A stretch of DNA of 64,000 bases from Sinohyriopsis cumingii (GCA_028554795.2 CM068830.1:112138214-112202213); one strand, 5' to 3'; shown: positions 18,049-32,195, numbered from the stretch's first letter. A program made the numbers and translations. The notes: generated by a model not told the origin, from the sequence alone.

Positions 18049-21000
18049 TTGATGTCACTGTCCTGTGCCATAAATATACGATATCTGCACATAGAGCTTG
18101 ATCACGTTTGACAATAAATATATGTAGCAACATGGGGCAACAAAAGAGGACGATGGCGATCAATGTTAAGAGTTTCTCAAAATGGCAACTCTCATCACCC
18201 CTGGTACTTTCTCTGCTTTCTTATGTAAAAAGCAGACATTATTATTTCTGAATATATTCAGGCTTGAAAGGTCAGATTTCCATATTTAGCATATTAGGCC
18301 TTTTCTACAACATATTCAGCCAAAATAAATGAGAAAAACATTTTCAAAATGCTTCAAAACAACAGAAATAAATATATATGCTGATTGACGGTTATTTTTC
18401 AAATACTTTGGAGAACATTTTATGAAAATAATCCTTCAATGTGTGAGAATATTTGCGTATAACCTCATAATTATGCCTCTTATGAAAGTCACCCATGCCA
18501 GCAAGAACAGTAACTCTTCCTGGCACATGCTTACATAAAAAATGTCATAAGTGTCAACAATACGATATAAATTGCGTTAAAAAGTACACAGAAACTTCAT
18601 TTTATGAAAAGGGGACATTTATACCAAAGAATCAATTTTATAAACATGTCAACATTCAGTAAACTTAATATATACTAACATTTAGTTAAAACCTTCGTGC
18701 ATAATGTATTTTTAAGGTTAGAAGCGGACTTGGACGAATGAAAGGTGATACTGATACTATATAGTGATATTTATTATGATATATTTGTGACTGTGATCAC
18801 CTTGATGTTATGAACGTCAGATCATCTGCTCTATGTACGATTCTCATCTAGAAACAACAGTATTTAAATGAAAATTTACAAGTTTTGTACAGGTGAAAAC
18901 GATGTCAGATATAAACTACTTTGAATGATTTTGAAGAAAAGAAAACCAATTTGTGTTATTCTTTGTGAATATTAACCTGAACACATATCGTCATTATAAG
19001 GAAAATAAAACTTATCTGTGGTATTTCTCTATTGAATAAAGCAAAGCAAAACATAACCAGAGTTAATAATCAAGATAACCTGACTGGGGGAATGGGATAA
19101 AAGCATGCTGTCACAGATGACAATAAATGAAAGAACAAAACAGCTGTTCTAGTTGAATATAACAAGCAACTTTATAATGACTCCTTTTGTTTCTTACTAG
19201 TCTGATCCAGTACATTTTGCCATCTTCCAAAAGTTTGTAGTAGTAATGAAATCCATGTACACACCATATCACGCACCAAAACCACCACACTATATTAGTC
19301 ACAATGGGTTTAAAGTATCACACTTTCTGCTGGCACACCAGTTTACCTTTCTCACAAAATTATTTATTTTTAAAAAAACCACTAATAATTCTAGTAATTA
19401 TTTTTACGAGTCATATTCATTGTTATATGAAATTTACAGCAACATTGCAAAGAAGCAGTGTTCTGATTGGATGACAGCAATCAAGTCACACACCTTCTGA
19501 TTGGCTAGCAATAGCACAACAGTTACAGTGCCAATGGGAGAGCGCAAATTGTGTGTGCTATATACGCTGAGTGTAACTGTTTGTCAGACATTACAGACTT
19601 TATGAGGACTTTTACAATAACACGTGCTTCATCTCTTATGATCATTCTCAACAAGTTTCCGTCATCTATAAAAGTTCATAAAATAAACAACTTTAGCTTT
19701 CATTATTGTGTTCATTTCCGAATGTATCGAAATAAGTAGTTGACGAGAATCAAAACATGTTGAGATTTAGACAAAATGCAGTTCGTAAATTTGGATAAGT
19801 ATTTTGGGGTTAAGCGGCAAACTTATGAAGATTGTAACGAGATTCAGAAGTGCTAAAGCTGCTAGAATTGATAGTTCGGATAGGACAGTAGCTAAGTGTA
19901 AGAAAGTGTGTGATGCCTAGCTTAGTGTTTGGAATAAATCCTTACTTGGATTGACAAAATTCAGTATCACACTGATGGATGAACGAGAGCTATTTAAGAG
20001 GTACATTGACTGACCATACTTTTTTTATAATGCCCCTTGCCTTAGCCTGGTTAGTTCTAGTGTTTGTAGTGAAATGTATTCATCAATAGATCAGTAAATT
20101 ACGTTGACAAACAAACTCCTGCCCATTCACAAGCATATGTTTTGATAGCTGACTGACCATTAGCCCTTTTTTCGAGTAAGGTAGCAACTATCAATTTCCT
20201 GCATGATATCCTTTGATGATAAAATATACAAACATGTTTTTTAAGATCAGAATCGGTGATCTGGATATATATTAACTGCCTCTTGTACACTATTTCGTCA
20301 TAAAATTAGTTTGAAGCTGTAAGTAAACCAGTAGGTCTAACAGGAAATAATGGTGGACTTCACTAAGTCTGGGGTGTACCAGTTTATTAGATTGTCTGTT
20401 TTCGTACATCATCGGGCAAATATTTTCAGAAAAATATACAAATCACTGAAAGCAAAGCCAAGTATTATTTTATTAAAGATTTAACTTTAAACTGCACTAT
20501 ATGTTGGTCAGAAACTTAGAGGACAATGCTATGTTGTGGAATTCACGAGATGCCCTTTAAGGTCTTAGCTGATTTCTGACTTGACACGTATTTGCGAAAA
20601 TATGGGAAAAAAGCAGTAAATCAGTTACTATTTAACCACTGCCTAAAATTACAACAAGGATGTGGACAAATAAATAAACCACAAATTTGCAATCCTATCG
20701 ATGGACTGTTGTAATGAAGCTATATTAAAGTGAGTGATTGCATTACGGAAACCTCTCCATCTGAAAATAGATGCACTCACGTCTGTGTTGATTCTGTAGG
20801 AAAGAAGGGACTGCAACTTTTGATGGTGGGACTCCTATTTGTACCAAACTGGGAGTCCTGTACTCCTTGTTTTAAAATCCTAGCGAGATCTGACGCACAC
20901 ACAAGCAGGAACATCCTGGAAATCTCCAAGGCATCTAAACACACTTTAAATCTGGTTGTGTATAACTTGACCATATTTACAAATAATTATGCTTTCTATC

Positions 21001-21264
21001 TTTCACTCAAAAACAGTAATGAACTGTGATCTTGAAAATAAGGTCTCAGTCACTAAAGCCTACTCGAACCATGTAGACTTGAAATTAAAGTCATCGGACT
21101 CTACTCAATTTCTGAAGCCCTCTCAAGGCATTGAAATATCTAATTTGGTCTGTTTTGTTTCAATAGTTCTTTACGATAACTTGCTTTTTACATGGTCACA
21201 TTGATAGAAATTGCCACCTGCATTCTTCTGTACAAAAGTAACACCGACAAGTCAATGTCACCAA
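18049..21264. other. AT-rich non-coding stretch
   Basis: Only short open frames without recognisable similarity or codon structure. No repeat array or RNA gene seen. A 99-codon frame at 20730-21029 has no features that support a gene. Confidence 0.5.
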
Positions 21265-21838
21265 AATACAATCAGCGTTTGGAAACCTCATAATGGATCT
21301 ATACACCAAATTTCGTAAAGTTTCATTGTACTGTTACCTTTAACATTATGTCTGGGTGTCACGGCCACCAAGCCTTATGTAGATCTTGGAATTCTCTCAA
21401 GGTATCTAAATATTTAATTTGGTCTCAGGTTAACCTGCAATGGACTGGTCTCTAATCGAGGCAGGATCTTGAAGTCTTGATGCTTCACCTGATGGAAGTT
21501 AAGATACACGTTCGCCTCATAAATGGATTCAGAGTGAACTTTCATCACACATTCGCCCTCGGTTTAGTAACTGTTCTTTCCCTTCTTAGTGTTTTTCGGT
21601 CATCACTGTTGGGGGTAATGGAAGATGGCTTTGATAGGCATTTCCATTATTTGAGTAAACTGAATTAGAACAAAATTTTGTAATGGAGATTTTGCTGTAG
21701 GATGTTTCTATAATTTACATATCATACAATTACATGAATAAATGAAATATTTACAGAGACTAACAATCATCCGACCAAAAGGAATTACCAACACAGATGA
21801 GAGGTAACAACAATTTATATTTGATATTGTTTTGGCAA

Positions 21839-22245
21839 GATATCCCTTATGGTATAGCTATCATGTACAACCATAGTAAGGCATTCTGGTATAGCTGTCA
21901 TGTATAACAGTAGTAAGGCTTTCTGGTATAGCTGTCATGTACATCCGTAGTAAGGCTTTCTGGTATAGTTGTCATCCACAACTGTAGTAAGGCTTTCTGG
22001 TATAGCTGTCATGTACATCCGTAGTAAGGCTTTCTGGTATAGTTGTCATCCACAACTGTAGTAAGGCTTTCTGGTATAGTTGTCATCCACAACTGTAGTA
22101 AGGCTTTCTGGTATAGCTGTCATGTACATCCGTAGTAAGGCTTTCTGGTATAGTTGTCATCCACAACTGAAGTAAGGCTTTCTGGTATAGTTGTCATCCA
22201 CAACTGTAGTAAGGCTTTCTGGTATAGTTGTCATGTACATCCGTA
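21839..22245 (+). repeat. 37-bp minisatellite, about 11 copies
   Basis: Unit of the type GGCTTTCTGGTATAG then TGTCATGTACA then CCGTAGTAA, with two alternating variants (GTACATCCG and CCACAACTG). Non-coding. Confidence 0.88.
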
Positions 22246-22698
22246 AATTCAGCGTTTGGAAACCTCATAATGGATCTATACACCAAATTTCATAAAGTTT
22301 CATTACACTATTACCTTGACAATCAGGTCTGGGTGTCACGGCCACCAAGCCTTATTTAGATCTTGGAATCCTCTCAAGGTATCTAAATATTTAATTTGGT
22401 CTCATCACACATTCGCCCTTGGTTTAATAACTGTTCTTTCCCTTCTTAATGTTTTTTTGTCATCACTGTTGGGGCTACTGGAAGATGGCTTTGATCAGCA
22501 TTTCCACTATTTGAGTAAACTGAATTAGAACAAAATTTTGTAATGGAGATGTTGCTGTAGGATGTTTCTATAATTTACTTGATTGTACAATTATAGGAAT
22601 ACATTACCTATTTACAGGGACTAACAATCATCCAACCAAAAGGAATTACCAACACAGATGACAGGTAACAGCAATTTATATCTGATATTGTTTTGGCA

Positions 22699-24045
22699 AG
22701 ATATCCCTTATGGTATAGCTTTCATGTACAACCGTAGTAAGGCTTTCTGGTATAGCTTTTATGTATAACTGTAGTAAGGCTTTCTGGTATAGCTTTTATG
22801 TACAACCGTAGTAAGGCTTTCTGGTATAGCTTTCATGTATAACCGTAGTAAGGCTTACCGGTACAGCCTTCATGTATAACTGTAGTAAGGCTTTCTGGTA
22901 TATCTTTCATGTATAACCGTAGTAAGGCTTTCTGGTATTGCTGTCACGTATAACCGTAGTAAGGTATTCTGGTATGGCTTTTATGTATAACTGTAGTAAG
23001 GCTTTCTGGTATAGCTGTCACATATAACCGTAGTAAGGCCTTCTGGTACAGCTTTCATGTGTAACCGTAGTAAGGTCTTCTGGTATAGCTTTCATGTATA
23101 ACCGCAGTAAGGCTTTCTGGTGTAGCTGTCATGTATAACCGTAGTAAGGCTTTCTGGTATTGCTGTCACGTATAACCGTAGTAAGGCTTTCTGATATAGC
23201 TTTCATGTATAACCGTAGTAAGGCCTTCTGGTATAGCTGTCATGTATAACTGTAGTAAGGCCTTCTGGTATAGCTGTCATGTATAACCGTAGTAAGGCTT
23301 TCTGGTACAGCTTTCATGCACAACCGTAGTAAGGTATTCTGGTATAGCTTTCATGTATAACTGTAGTAAGGCTTTCTGGTATAGCTGTCATGTATAACCG
23401 TAGTAAGGCTTTCTGGTATAGCTTTCATGTACAACCGTAGTAAGGCCTTCTGGTATAGCTGTCATGTATAACCGTAGTAAGGCTTTCTGGTACAGCTTTC
23501 ATGTACAACCGTAGTAAGGCCTTCTGGTATAGCTTTCATGTATAACCGTAGTAAGGCTTTCTGGTATAGCTGTCATGTATAACCGTAGTAAGGTTTTCTG
23601 GTATTGCTGTCACGTATAATCGTAGTAAGGCTTTCTGGTATATCTTTCATGTATAACGTTGTAAGGCTTTCTGGTATAGTTGCCATGCACAACCGTAGTA
23701 AGGCTTTCTGGTACAGCTTTCATGTACAACCGTAGTAAGGCCTTCTGGTATAGCTTTCATGTATAACCGTAGTAAGGCTTTCTGGTATAGCTGTCATGTA
23801 TAACCGTAGTAAGGTTTTCTGGTATTGCTGTCACGTATAATCGTAGTAAGGCTTTCTGGTATATCTTTCATGTATAACGTTGTAAGGCTTTCTGGTATAG
23901 TTGCCATGCACAACCGTAGAAAGGCTTTCTGGTATATCTTTCATGTATAACTGTTGGAAGGCTTCCTGGTATATCTTTAATGTATATCCGTAGCAAGGCT
24001 TTCTGGTATATCTTTCATGTATAACCGTATTAAGGCTTTCTGGTT
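22699..24045 (+). repeat. 37-bp minisatellite, about 36 copies
   Basis: Same unit as the array at 21839, here with GTATAACCG variants. A block near 23470-23640 recurs near 23720-23890, showing higher-order duplication. Open frames inside it are artefacts of the repeat. Confidence 0.88.
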
Positions 24046-24660
24046 TGCTCCACAATCTTTGTTTGCCATGATGAATTAATAAATCCTGGTGTTTTCTCAC
24101 ATGTTTCCCTGAGGTATTTAATATGCAAAAGGAAAAGTCACTTACAGTAAACATAAGGCCTACAAATGTGATCTACTCCAATGAAGGGGAATAATAGAAC
24201 ATTTAAGATTGACTCCTGGATCCTCAGGAATTTTAATTAATCAATAAAACTGATTACACGGTTTCAGATTTAGAACTGTGAACTCATTTTCTTTTGACCG
24301 TTTCTGAACTCCTTTGAGGCAAATCTATCACACTTGTTGAACATTATGAATATTTCAGATATATCCACATACTACCAGTATGTTAAATTATAAAAATCCA
24401 ATCATACGTTTGTATTATCACCTTACAAGACAGTACAGATAAAAGCCTAAGTCAGATCCATTGACCGTAAAATAAATGTCTGAAGGCCTATACAGTATAG
24501 TTGGAAATGTTTTAGTGAGAACATCTTGTCACTCTATCAATTCAAGAGAAGGACAAAACAAGATAATCAAGATAGACACCACAGAGAATGTCAGATTAGA
24601 ACCTTCTTGATTACAACCAAATGACATCATATTAAGTATTTCAGTAACCATCACATATTG
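24046..24660. other. Unique non-coding spacer
   Basis: No gene or repeat recognised. Confidence 0.4.
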
Positions 24661-25565
24661 ATATGACCCCCAATTCATGTGTACCTGAAACTGCACACCT
24701 TGACAATTCCTAACATGGAAAATGGCAGCCAAAGATGACATGGAAAATGGCAGGCACTGAAAATGGAAAATACATGCACTAGAACATAACAAAAATAAAT
24801 GACATCAGTGGAAACTGTGTGTACTGGAAAATGACATAAACACAACAGTGGAAATTGCAAACACTGATGAATAACAGGCACATCTGTGCTGAACAGCAAT
24901 GGAAAACACAAACTGGAAAATTACAAACAAGTACTATACTGGACAATGCACAAACTGGGAAATGAAAAGCAAACACAGCAGTGAAAAATGCACACATGGG
25001 AAAATAACATATTTCAAGAACCGGAAAATGCATACACTGAAACATGACAGACACAAAGAAAGATAACATTTGCGTTAAAAGGTAACGATAAAAACTAGCA
25101 CCGCTTATATGATGAGGATAGGGATAAAGAATAATAAAAGTGCACTCAGAAAATAATAATGTTAACTAGAGAGCCGACAAGATTCGGTACATGTCAGCAT
25201 CTACCTTAACTTAAATCAGTTATGCATATCATTCTTTGGATGTCATTTTTCAGTGCATGCATTTGTTGGTAGTTGAGATGTCTGCTGCTTTTTCCATAGC
25301 TGTATTTATCATTAATTTTCTAGTGTGTGCAAAGAGTTTTCACTTCACATTTTTCTTTCATTTTTAATTTTGTGTTCCTTTTCCAATGGAGAATATGCAT
25401 TTTATTTTTCAGTAAGTGAATTTTCCAGTCCCGATCTAGAGAGAAGTGTCTGCATTTTCCAGTGTTGTATTTGTCTTTTAATTTCCAGTGTATGCATTTT
25501 CCAAACAGAGTCATTAAATTGTATCTTATTTTCGTGTGTTTATAATTTCCATGTGCTAAATCTGT
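24661..25565. repeat. Degenerate TGGAAAAT-type short repeats in inverted arms
   Basis: 24700-25075 holds many imperfect copies of (A)CTGGAAAATG separated by 15-20 bp. 25330-25510 holds the reverse complement (CATTTTCCAGT). For example AAAATGCATACACTG at 25025 faces CAGTGTATGCATTTT at 25486. Together they form a loose inverted repeat around an unrelated 250-bp centre. Confidence 0.55.
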
Positions 25566-25700
25566 CATTCATTTCACACATCAATAATTGTCCATAGTCA
25601 TGGATGGATGGATGCCATGGTGGCTATAATGTGTCATTCATTTCACAAATCAATAATTGTTCATAGTCATGGATGGATGGATGCCATGGTAGCTATACTT
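25566..25700 (+). repeat. Two-copy tandem repeat of about 65 bp
   Basis: TCATTTCACA.ATCAATAATTGT then CATAGTCATGGATGGATGGATG appears twice in succession with few changes. Confidence 0.8.
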
Positions 25701-25779
25701 TGTTATTCATTTCAGACCAACATCACAAGAAGTCATTTAGTGAAAACACTATGCAGATAAGAACATCTATTAAGTAGGA

Positions 25780-26900
25780 GTAGTGATGACAAGATTTTCA
25801 AGATGGCCACCATGGTGGACAGTCTGGGTGTTCAATGGCAATATGCTCATCGAGGTCAAACAACTTCATACAGGGTATTCCAGTGAAAACCCTGTTGCAA
25901 TCCAACCATCTATTCAAGACGAGTAGCAATAAGATTTTCAAGATGGATGTAGGCCATATTGGATGTTAAATCAGTACCATTTACATTCAAGATCAACTTG
26001 ACACCATAGGAAGTTATTTAGTGAAAATCCAGAGAAAAAGATTTTCAATATGGCCACCATGGTACCCATACTGGAGGTTAAATTACGATTTTCATTTAAG
26101 ATCAACTTGACACAAGTCAATTAGCAAACTCCATGTTTATGTGAAAATCCATGTAGCAAGAGTAGAAATAAAAAGATTAGGAGTTATGTAAGTGGTTTAA
26201 TTTTTTGGCAACATTTACTTTATGTATCTTTCCAACATATGTAGTAAACATTCTATGAAGATATAAGTATCCATTCAGCAGGATAAATGCCAACATTTTC
26301 CAAATGGTAATCATAGAGGCAATAATGAATAACTGATCAGCCCTACTTTCATTTAGGATTAACTAGCCATCATATGAAGCCGTTCAGTGAAAAAGACCAT
26401 ATTTTCAGGAAGATATTGACAATAAGATTTTCAAGATTGGGTGTGCACTGGATTGTCAGATCGGCAACACTTTTTGTTAAGGACCAAGTAGACATCAGAA
26501 GAGGTCTTTTAACCCCATGTTAATATGACTATCAACTGAAGGGTAGTGACATGATCTTTAAGGCTGCCACTATTGTGGCCATATTGTATGTCTGACAGGT
26601 ACCAGTTCCATTTAGGACCAACTAGACTTCATCAGGAGCCTTTTGGTGAAAGCCCATGTTGCTCTGGTCATCTGTTCAGGACAAATTTGACTTATCATCA
26701 ATCAAACATAATAAGACATCATTTAGTAAATACCAAGCATTGATATGGCTCATCCATTTAGGAAACATTGTGATAGCATGATTTTCAAAATGCCTGACAC
26801 CGTGGACATAATGTATGTCCAAAATCATTTTGTTTTCATTTAGAATCAACTAAAAATTCAGATGAATGTGTCTAGAAAGCATGGTGTCAACCTTCCCACT
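25780..26900 (+). repeat. Degenerate 110-140 bp repeats with AAGATTTTCAAGATGGCCA core
   Basis: The core occurs near 25790, 25930, 26038, 26425, 26560 and 26780 in variant form, each followed by CCATATTGGA, TCATTTAGGA(C/T)CAACT and CATA(A/G)GAAG blocks. The same family fills 39330-40450. Old, decayed tandem or dispersed repeats; no coding. Confidence 0.6.
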
Positions 26901-27133
26901 AGCTCAGTGCAAACAAACATGGGCAAAGGATGATGGATGAAAGTCCATCACATAAGATCCTTTGTTTATGGCCAATAGCGCTAAAATACATTTAAGCTGA
27001 GTGAACTAATTGATATATCTGTAATTCTTATTGATGGGATGGATGGTATAATAATTACCTAATCAGTGCAGGAGAAATTACATTCCAGGGTGGGACCCAA
27101 ACGCTTTCATCATATCTGAAAATATAGCAAGCC

Positions 27134-27137
<4 letters not shown>

Positions 27138-27193
<56 letters not shown>
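27138..27193. repeat. (AT)n microsatellite
   Basis: About 28 AT repeats. Confidence 0.95.
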
Positions 27194-27196
<3 letters not shown>

Positions 27197-27260
27197 TCAA
27201 CACCATTGTAAAGAATGAAATGATGTGATTTATATCAATCAACCATACAATGACTTTTGT

Positions 27261-27282
27261 TTGAGTGTGTGTGTGTGTGTGT
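27261..27282 (+). repeat. (GT)n microsatellite
   Basis: Short GTGT run close to the (AT)n tract. Confidence 0.85.
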
Positions 27283-27314
27283 AATTTAGATTTCTGATGT
27301 AGCTTTAACAATTT

Positions 27315-27560
27315 TAGTCATATTGCTATGATGTCTGCAGCGTGGCAGTTTATAGTGATATCTAGCACTGGGGCATCATGCCGCAGACATATATCATTAT
27401 CCTGACACCACGCCAACCAGTCCTAACACTTATCTCTTAATGTTCAGTGCAAGGCAGCATCTAATAGCATTTTTATAAGTCTCTGATATGACTTCGCTGG
27501 GGTTTGAACCCACAGACTTCAGCATCTGAGGCAGATGTTCTAACTCTTAGGACAGTGGAG
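27315..27560 (-). mobile_element. tRNA-derived SINE-like repeat, copy 1
   Basis: Read on the minus strand it begins with a tRNA-like head containing a B-box-like GGGTTCAAACCCC (27503-27515 on +) after AGAACATCTGCCTCAG. A body follows that is shared with 35650-35905 (ATTTTTATAAGTCT, CTCTTAATG, TAGCACTGG, TATAGTGAT, ATGTCTGCAG). Its diverged state implies an old insertion. Confidence 0.5.
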
Positions 27561-28194
27561 GGGTATCATCTGTAATGTGTTTGAATTAAAACTAAATGAG
27601 TTTGTACAAGCATAGGGAACATCTTGACAACTTGTCTGACATTTTTACAAAGCTGACATAGGTACAAAGTTAATACACATCTGTCCAAGCAGTCTGAAAT
27701 GTTTATCACAATTTGTAAAGACGTCATGAATGGTTTTGGTATGCTCTCAAAATGAAAGTAAAGTCGAAGAATTATTAAGTGAGAAAGAAACAGTGAGGCA
27801 GTTAGCCTGATGTCCACCATGCTTTATACAGACATTCGGAAGGCTTTGGAGTCCTGCTCTAAAGTAAAATGTGTGATGCGAAAGGAAGAATGAAATGAAG
27901 GAAGGAAGTATGGATAAACACAATTCTATAAATTAAAGCCAACAAATTCTTAATAATAAAAAGCATATGTGGACGACTAGTGCAATAAGTTTGTCAAGTT
28001 TAAAAAGGTACATTGAATGGCTTTAGAGTTACATTGAACCTGCCTTAACTGTTCACCTGTATTATGCAATCACCTTCTTCAAAAGTCACTTTACTTAGAT
28101 ATCTGATCCAAAACAATTGCTGAAATAAACCTCTATTAAGCAGCTGTAGGTTTTAGAAGTTCACTTGTCACTTTCTGCTACTGGCTGCTTGGAA
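27561..28194. other. Unique non-coding spacer
   Basis: No gene or repeat recognised. Confidence 0.4.
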
Positions 28195-31100
28195 TGCATT
28201 TGACCATCAGGACAATACATGTTCAACAAGAGAGGGATATATTAAGGCCATCAGGAAAATGCATGTTCAACAAGATAGGGATATATCAAGACCATCAGGA
28301 CAATGCATATTCAACAAAAGATAGGGATATCTCAAGGCCATCAGGACAATCCATATTCAACAAGATAGGGATATATCAGGGCATTAAGGAAAATGCATGT
28401 TCAACAAGAGAGGGATATATCAAGGCCATCAGGAAAATGACTGTTCAACAAGATGGGGATATATCAAGACCATCAGAACAATGCATAATCAACAAGATAG
28501 GGATATATCAAGACCATCAGGACAATGCATATTCAACAACATAGGGATATATCAAGACCATCAAGACAATCCATATTCAACAAAATAGGGATATATTAAG
28601 GCCATCAGGACAATGCATATTCAACAAGATAGGGATATATCAAGGCCATCAGCAAAATACATATTCAACAAGACAGGGATATATCAAGGCCACCAGGACA
28701 ATCCATATTCAACAAGAAAGGGATATATCAAGACCATCAGGACAATGTATATTCAACAAGATAGGGATATATCAAGGCCATCAGGAAAATGCATATTCAA
28801 CAAGATAGGGATATATCACGGCCATCAGGACAATGCATATTCAACAAGATAGGGATATATCAAGGCCATCAGGACAATCCATATTGAACAAGAAAGGGAT
28901 ATATCAAGACCATCAGGACAATGCATATTCAACAAGATAGGGATATATCAAGGCCATCAGCAAAATACATATTCAACAAGACAGGGATATATCAAGGCCA
29001 CCAGGACAATCCATATTCAACAAGAAAGGGATATATCAAGACCATCAGGACAATGTATATTCAACAAGATACGGATATATCAAGGCCATCAGGAAAATGC
29101 ATATTCAACAAGATAGGGATATATCACGGCCATCAGGACAATGCATATTCAACAAGGTAGGGATATATCAAGGCCATCAGGACAATCCATATTCAACAAG
29201 AAAGGGATATATCAAGACCATCAGGACAATGTATATTCAACAAGATAGGGATATATCAAGGCCTTCAGCAAAATACATATTCAACAAGACAGGGATATAT
29301 CAAGGCCACCAGGACAATCCATATTCAACAAGAAAGGGATATATCAAGACCATCAGGACAATGTATATTCAACAAGATAGGGATATATCAAGGCCATCAG
29401 GAAAATGCATATTCAACAAGATAGGGATATATCAAGACCATCAGGACAATGCATATTCAGCTAGATAGGGATATATCAAGGCCATCAGAAAAATGCATAT
29501 TCAACAAGATAGGGATATATCAAGACAATCAGGACAATGCATATTCAACAAGATAGGGATATATCAAGGCCATCAGAAAAATGCATATTCAGCAAGATAG
29601 GGATATATCAAGACCATCAGGACAATGCATATTCAACAAGACATGGATATATCAAGACCATCAGGACAATGTATATTCAACAAGATAGGGATATATCAAG
29701 GAAAGCAGGAAAATGCATATTCAACAAGATAGGGATATATCAAGACCATCAGGACAATGCATATTCAACAAGATAGGGATATATCAAGGCCATCAGGAAA
29801 ATACATATTCAACAAGGTAGGGATATATTACGGCCTTCAAGGCAATGCATATTCAACAAGATAGGGATATATCACGGCCATCAGGACAATGCATTTTCAA
29901 CAAGATAGGGATATATCAAGGCCATCAGGACAATCCATATTCAACAAGGGATATATCAAGACCATCAGGACAATGTATATTCAACAAGATAGGGATATAT
30001 CAAGGCCATCAGGAAAATGCATATTCAACAAGATAGGGATATATCAAGACCATCAGGACAATGCATATTCAGCTAGATAGGGATATATCAAGGCCATCAG
30101 AAAAATGCATATTCAACAAGATAGTGATATATCAAGACAATCAGGAAAAATAATATTCAACAAGATAGGGATATATCAAGGCCATCAGAAAAATGCATAT
30201 TCAGCAAGATAGGGATATATCAAGACCATCAGGACAATGCATATTCAACAAGATAGGGATATATCAAGGCCATCAGGAAAATGCATATTCACCAAGACAG
30301 GGATATATCAAGACCATCAGGACAATGTATATTCAACAAGATAGGGATATATCAAGACCATCAGGACAATGCATATTGAACAAGATAGGGATATATCAAG
30401 GCCATCAGGAAAATACATATTCAACAAGATAGGGATATATCAAGGCCATCAGGAAAATACATATTCAACAAGATAGGGATATATTAAGGCCTTCAAGACA
30501 ATGCATATTCAACAAGATAGGGATATATCAAGGCCATCAGGACAATGCATATTCAACTAGATAGGGATATATCAAGACCATCAGGACAATGCATATTCAA
30601 CAAGATAGGGATATATCAAGGCCATCAGGACAATCCATATTCAACAAGATAATGATATATCAAGGCCATCAGGACAATGCATATTGAACAAGATAGGGAT
30701 ATACTAAGGCCATCAGGAAAATCCATATTCAATAAGATAGGGATATATCAAGACCACCAGGACAATGCATATTCAACAAGACAGGGATATATTAAGGCCA
30801 TCAGGACAAGCCATATTCAACAAGATAGGGACATACTAAGGCCATCAGGAAAATACATATTCAACAAGATAGGGATATATCAAGACCATCAGGACAATGT
30901 ATATTCAACAAGATAGGGATATATCAAGGCCATCAGGACAATGCATATTCAACAAGATAGGGATATATCAAGGCCATCAGGAAAATACATATTCAGCAAG
31001 ATAGGGATATATCAAGGCCATCAGGAAAATACATATTCAACAAGATAATGATATATCAAGGCCATCAGGACAATGCATATTGAACAAGATAGGGATATAC

Positions 31101-31750
31101 TAAGGCCATCAGGAAAATCCATATTCAATAAGATAGGGATATATCAAGACCACCAGGACAATGCATATTCAACAAGACAGGGATATATTAAGGCCATCAG
31201 GACAAGCCATATTCAACAAGATAGGGACATACTAAGGCCATCAGGAAAATACATATTCAACAAGATAGGGATATATCAAGACCATCAGGACAATGTATAT
31301 TCAACAAGATAGGGATATATCAAGGCCATCAGGACAATGCATATTCAACAAGATAGGGATATATCAAGGCCATCAGGAAAATACATATTCAGCAAGATAG
31401 GGATATATCAAGGCCATCAGGAAAATACATATTCAACAAGATAAGGATATATCAAGGCCATCAGGAAAATACATATTCAACAAGATAGGGATATATCAAG
31501 GCCATCAACACAATGCATATTCAACAAGATAGGGATATATCAAGGCCATCAGGAAAATACATATTCAACAAGAAAGGGATATAATAACGCCATCAGGACA
31601 ATCCATATTCAACAAGATAGGGATATATCAAGATCATCAGGACAATGCATATTCAACAAGACAGAGATATATCAAGGCCATCAGGACAATCCATATTCAA
31701 CAAGATTGGGATATATTAAGGCCATCAGGACAATGCATATTCAAATGCTG
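28195..31750 (+). repeat. 44-bp satellite, about 80 copies, with higher-order structure
   Basis: The unit is GATAGGGATATATCAAGGCC, then ATCAGGACAATGCATATTCA, then ACAA. Variants alternate AAGGCC/AAGACC and GGACAATGC/GGAAAATAC. Larger blocks repeat: 28613-28852 recurs 308 bp later (7 units), and 30677-30916 recurs exactly 396 bp later (9 units). Because 44 is not a multiple of 3 the + strand gives long repetitive open frames of 44-residue period, which I treat as artefacts. Confidence 0.93.
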
Positions 31751-32195
31751 TACCAAATGAGTTCATTCCACGATTCAGAGCAATATCCTCTCATTTTACA
31801 CTTTGTAAATATTGCTAGCTTTACAGTGTTAATGAAATTCAAACATAAATGAGATCATACAAGTCTGAGTAGGTGCATCTAAAAATAGTTATATGCAGAC
31901 ATCAAAGAGAGCCCCTACGTGTAACCAGTTTCAATTTGTGATACAGATATATGGATCAAACAAATATAATCAATGTCAGATCAACCACGCAATACTAAAT
32001 GAGTATACATGCCACCCCCAGATGTATAGGTGTAATTATTGCTACTCTAAGGGGCAAAAGAAGCATAACCTGGTTCTGAAGCTGGTAAAAATTCTTGTCA
32101 CAAACTGCAAAATCTATATGGATTAGATCCAGAATACAAACACAAGATATATTCAACACTCACTTCAACTAGTCTACATATGTAACGTACACAGA
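31751..32195. other. Spacer between two satellite arrays
   Basis: Unique AT-rich DNA without recognised features. Confidence 0.4.

Larger units (their letters stand above)
21265..24045. repeat. Tandem local duplication, each copy ending in a 37-bp minisatellite
   Basis: The segment 21265-21838 (TCAGCGTTTGGAAACCTCATA ...) is repeated at 22240-22698, with an internal stretch of about 120 bp (near 21425-21545) missing from the second copy. Each copy runs into the same 37-bp minisatellite, so the unit of duplication was unique segment plus array. Confidence 0.8.

Noticed and set aside
20730..21029. 99-codon plus-strand frame as a host exon
   Set aside because: No splice-site, domain or conservation evidence visible; length is within chance for this region.
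21839..24045. Possible CRISPR array
   Set aside because: The units are contiguous and vary gradually, with no unique spacers, and the setting is a eukaryotic genome.
24529..25069. Cys/Phe-rich minus-strand frames resembling membrane proteins
   Set aside because: They arise from repeated CATTTTCCAGT words in an imperfect repeat field; no start or domain support.
27078..27311. 77-codon frame with a (YI)n tract
   Set aside because: Translation of an (AT)n microsatellite.
28195..31750. Many 60-120 codon frames reading QQDRDISRPSG-type repeats
   Set aside because: They are the three-frame reading of a 44-bp satellite. Their ends depend on single base variants, and no start context or gene structure is present.
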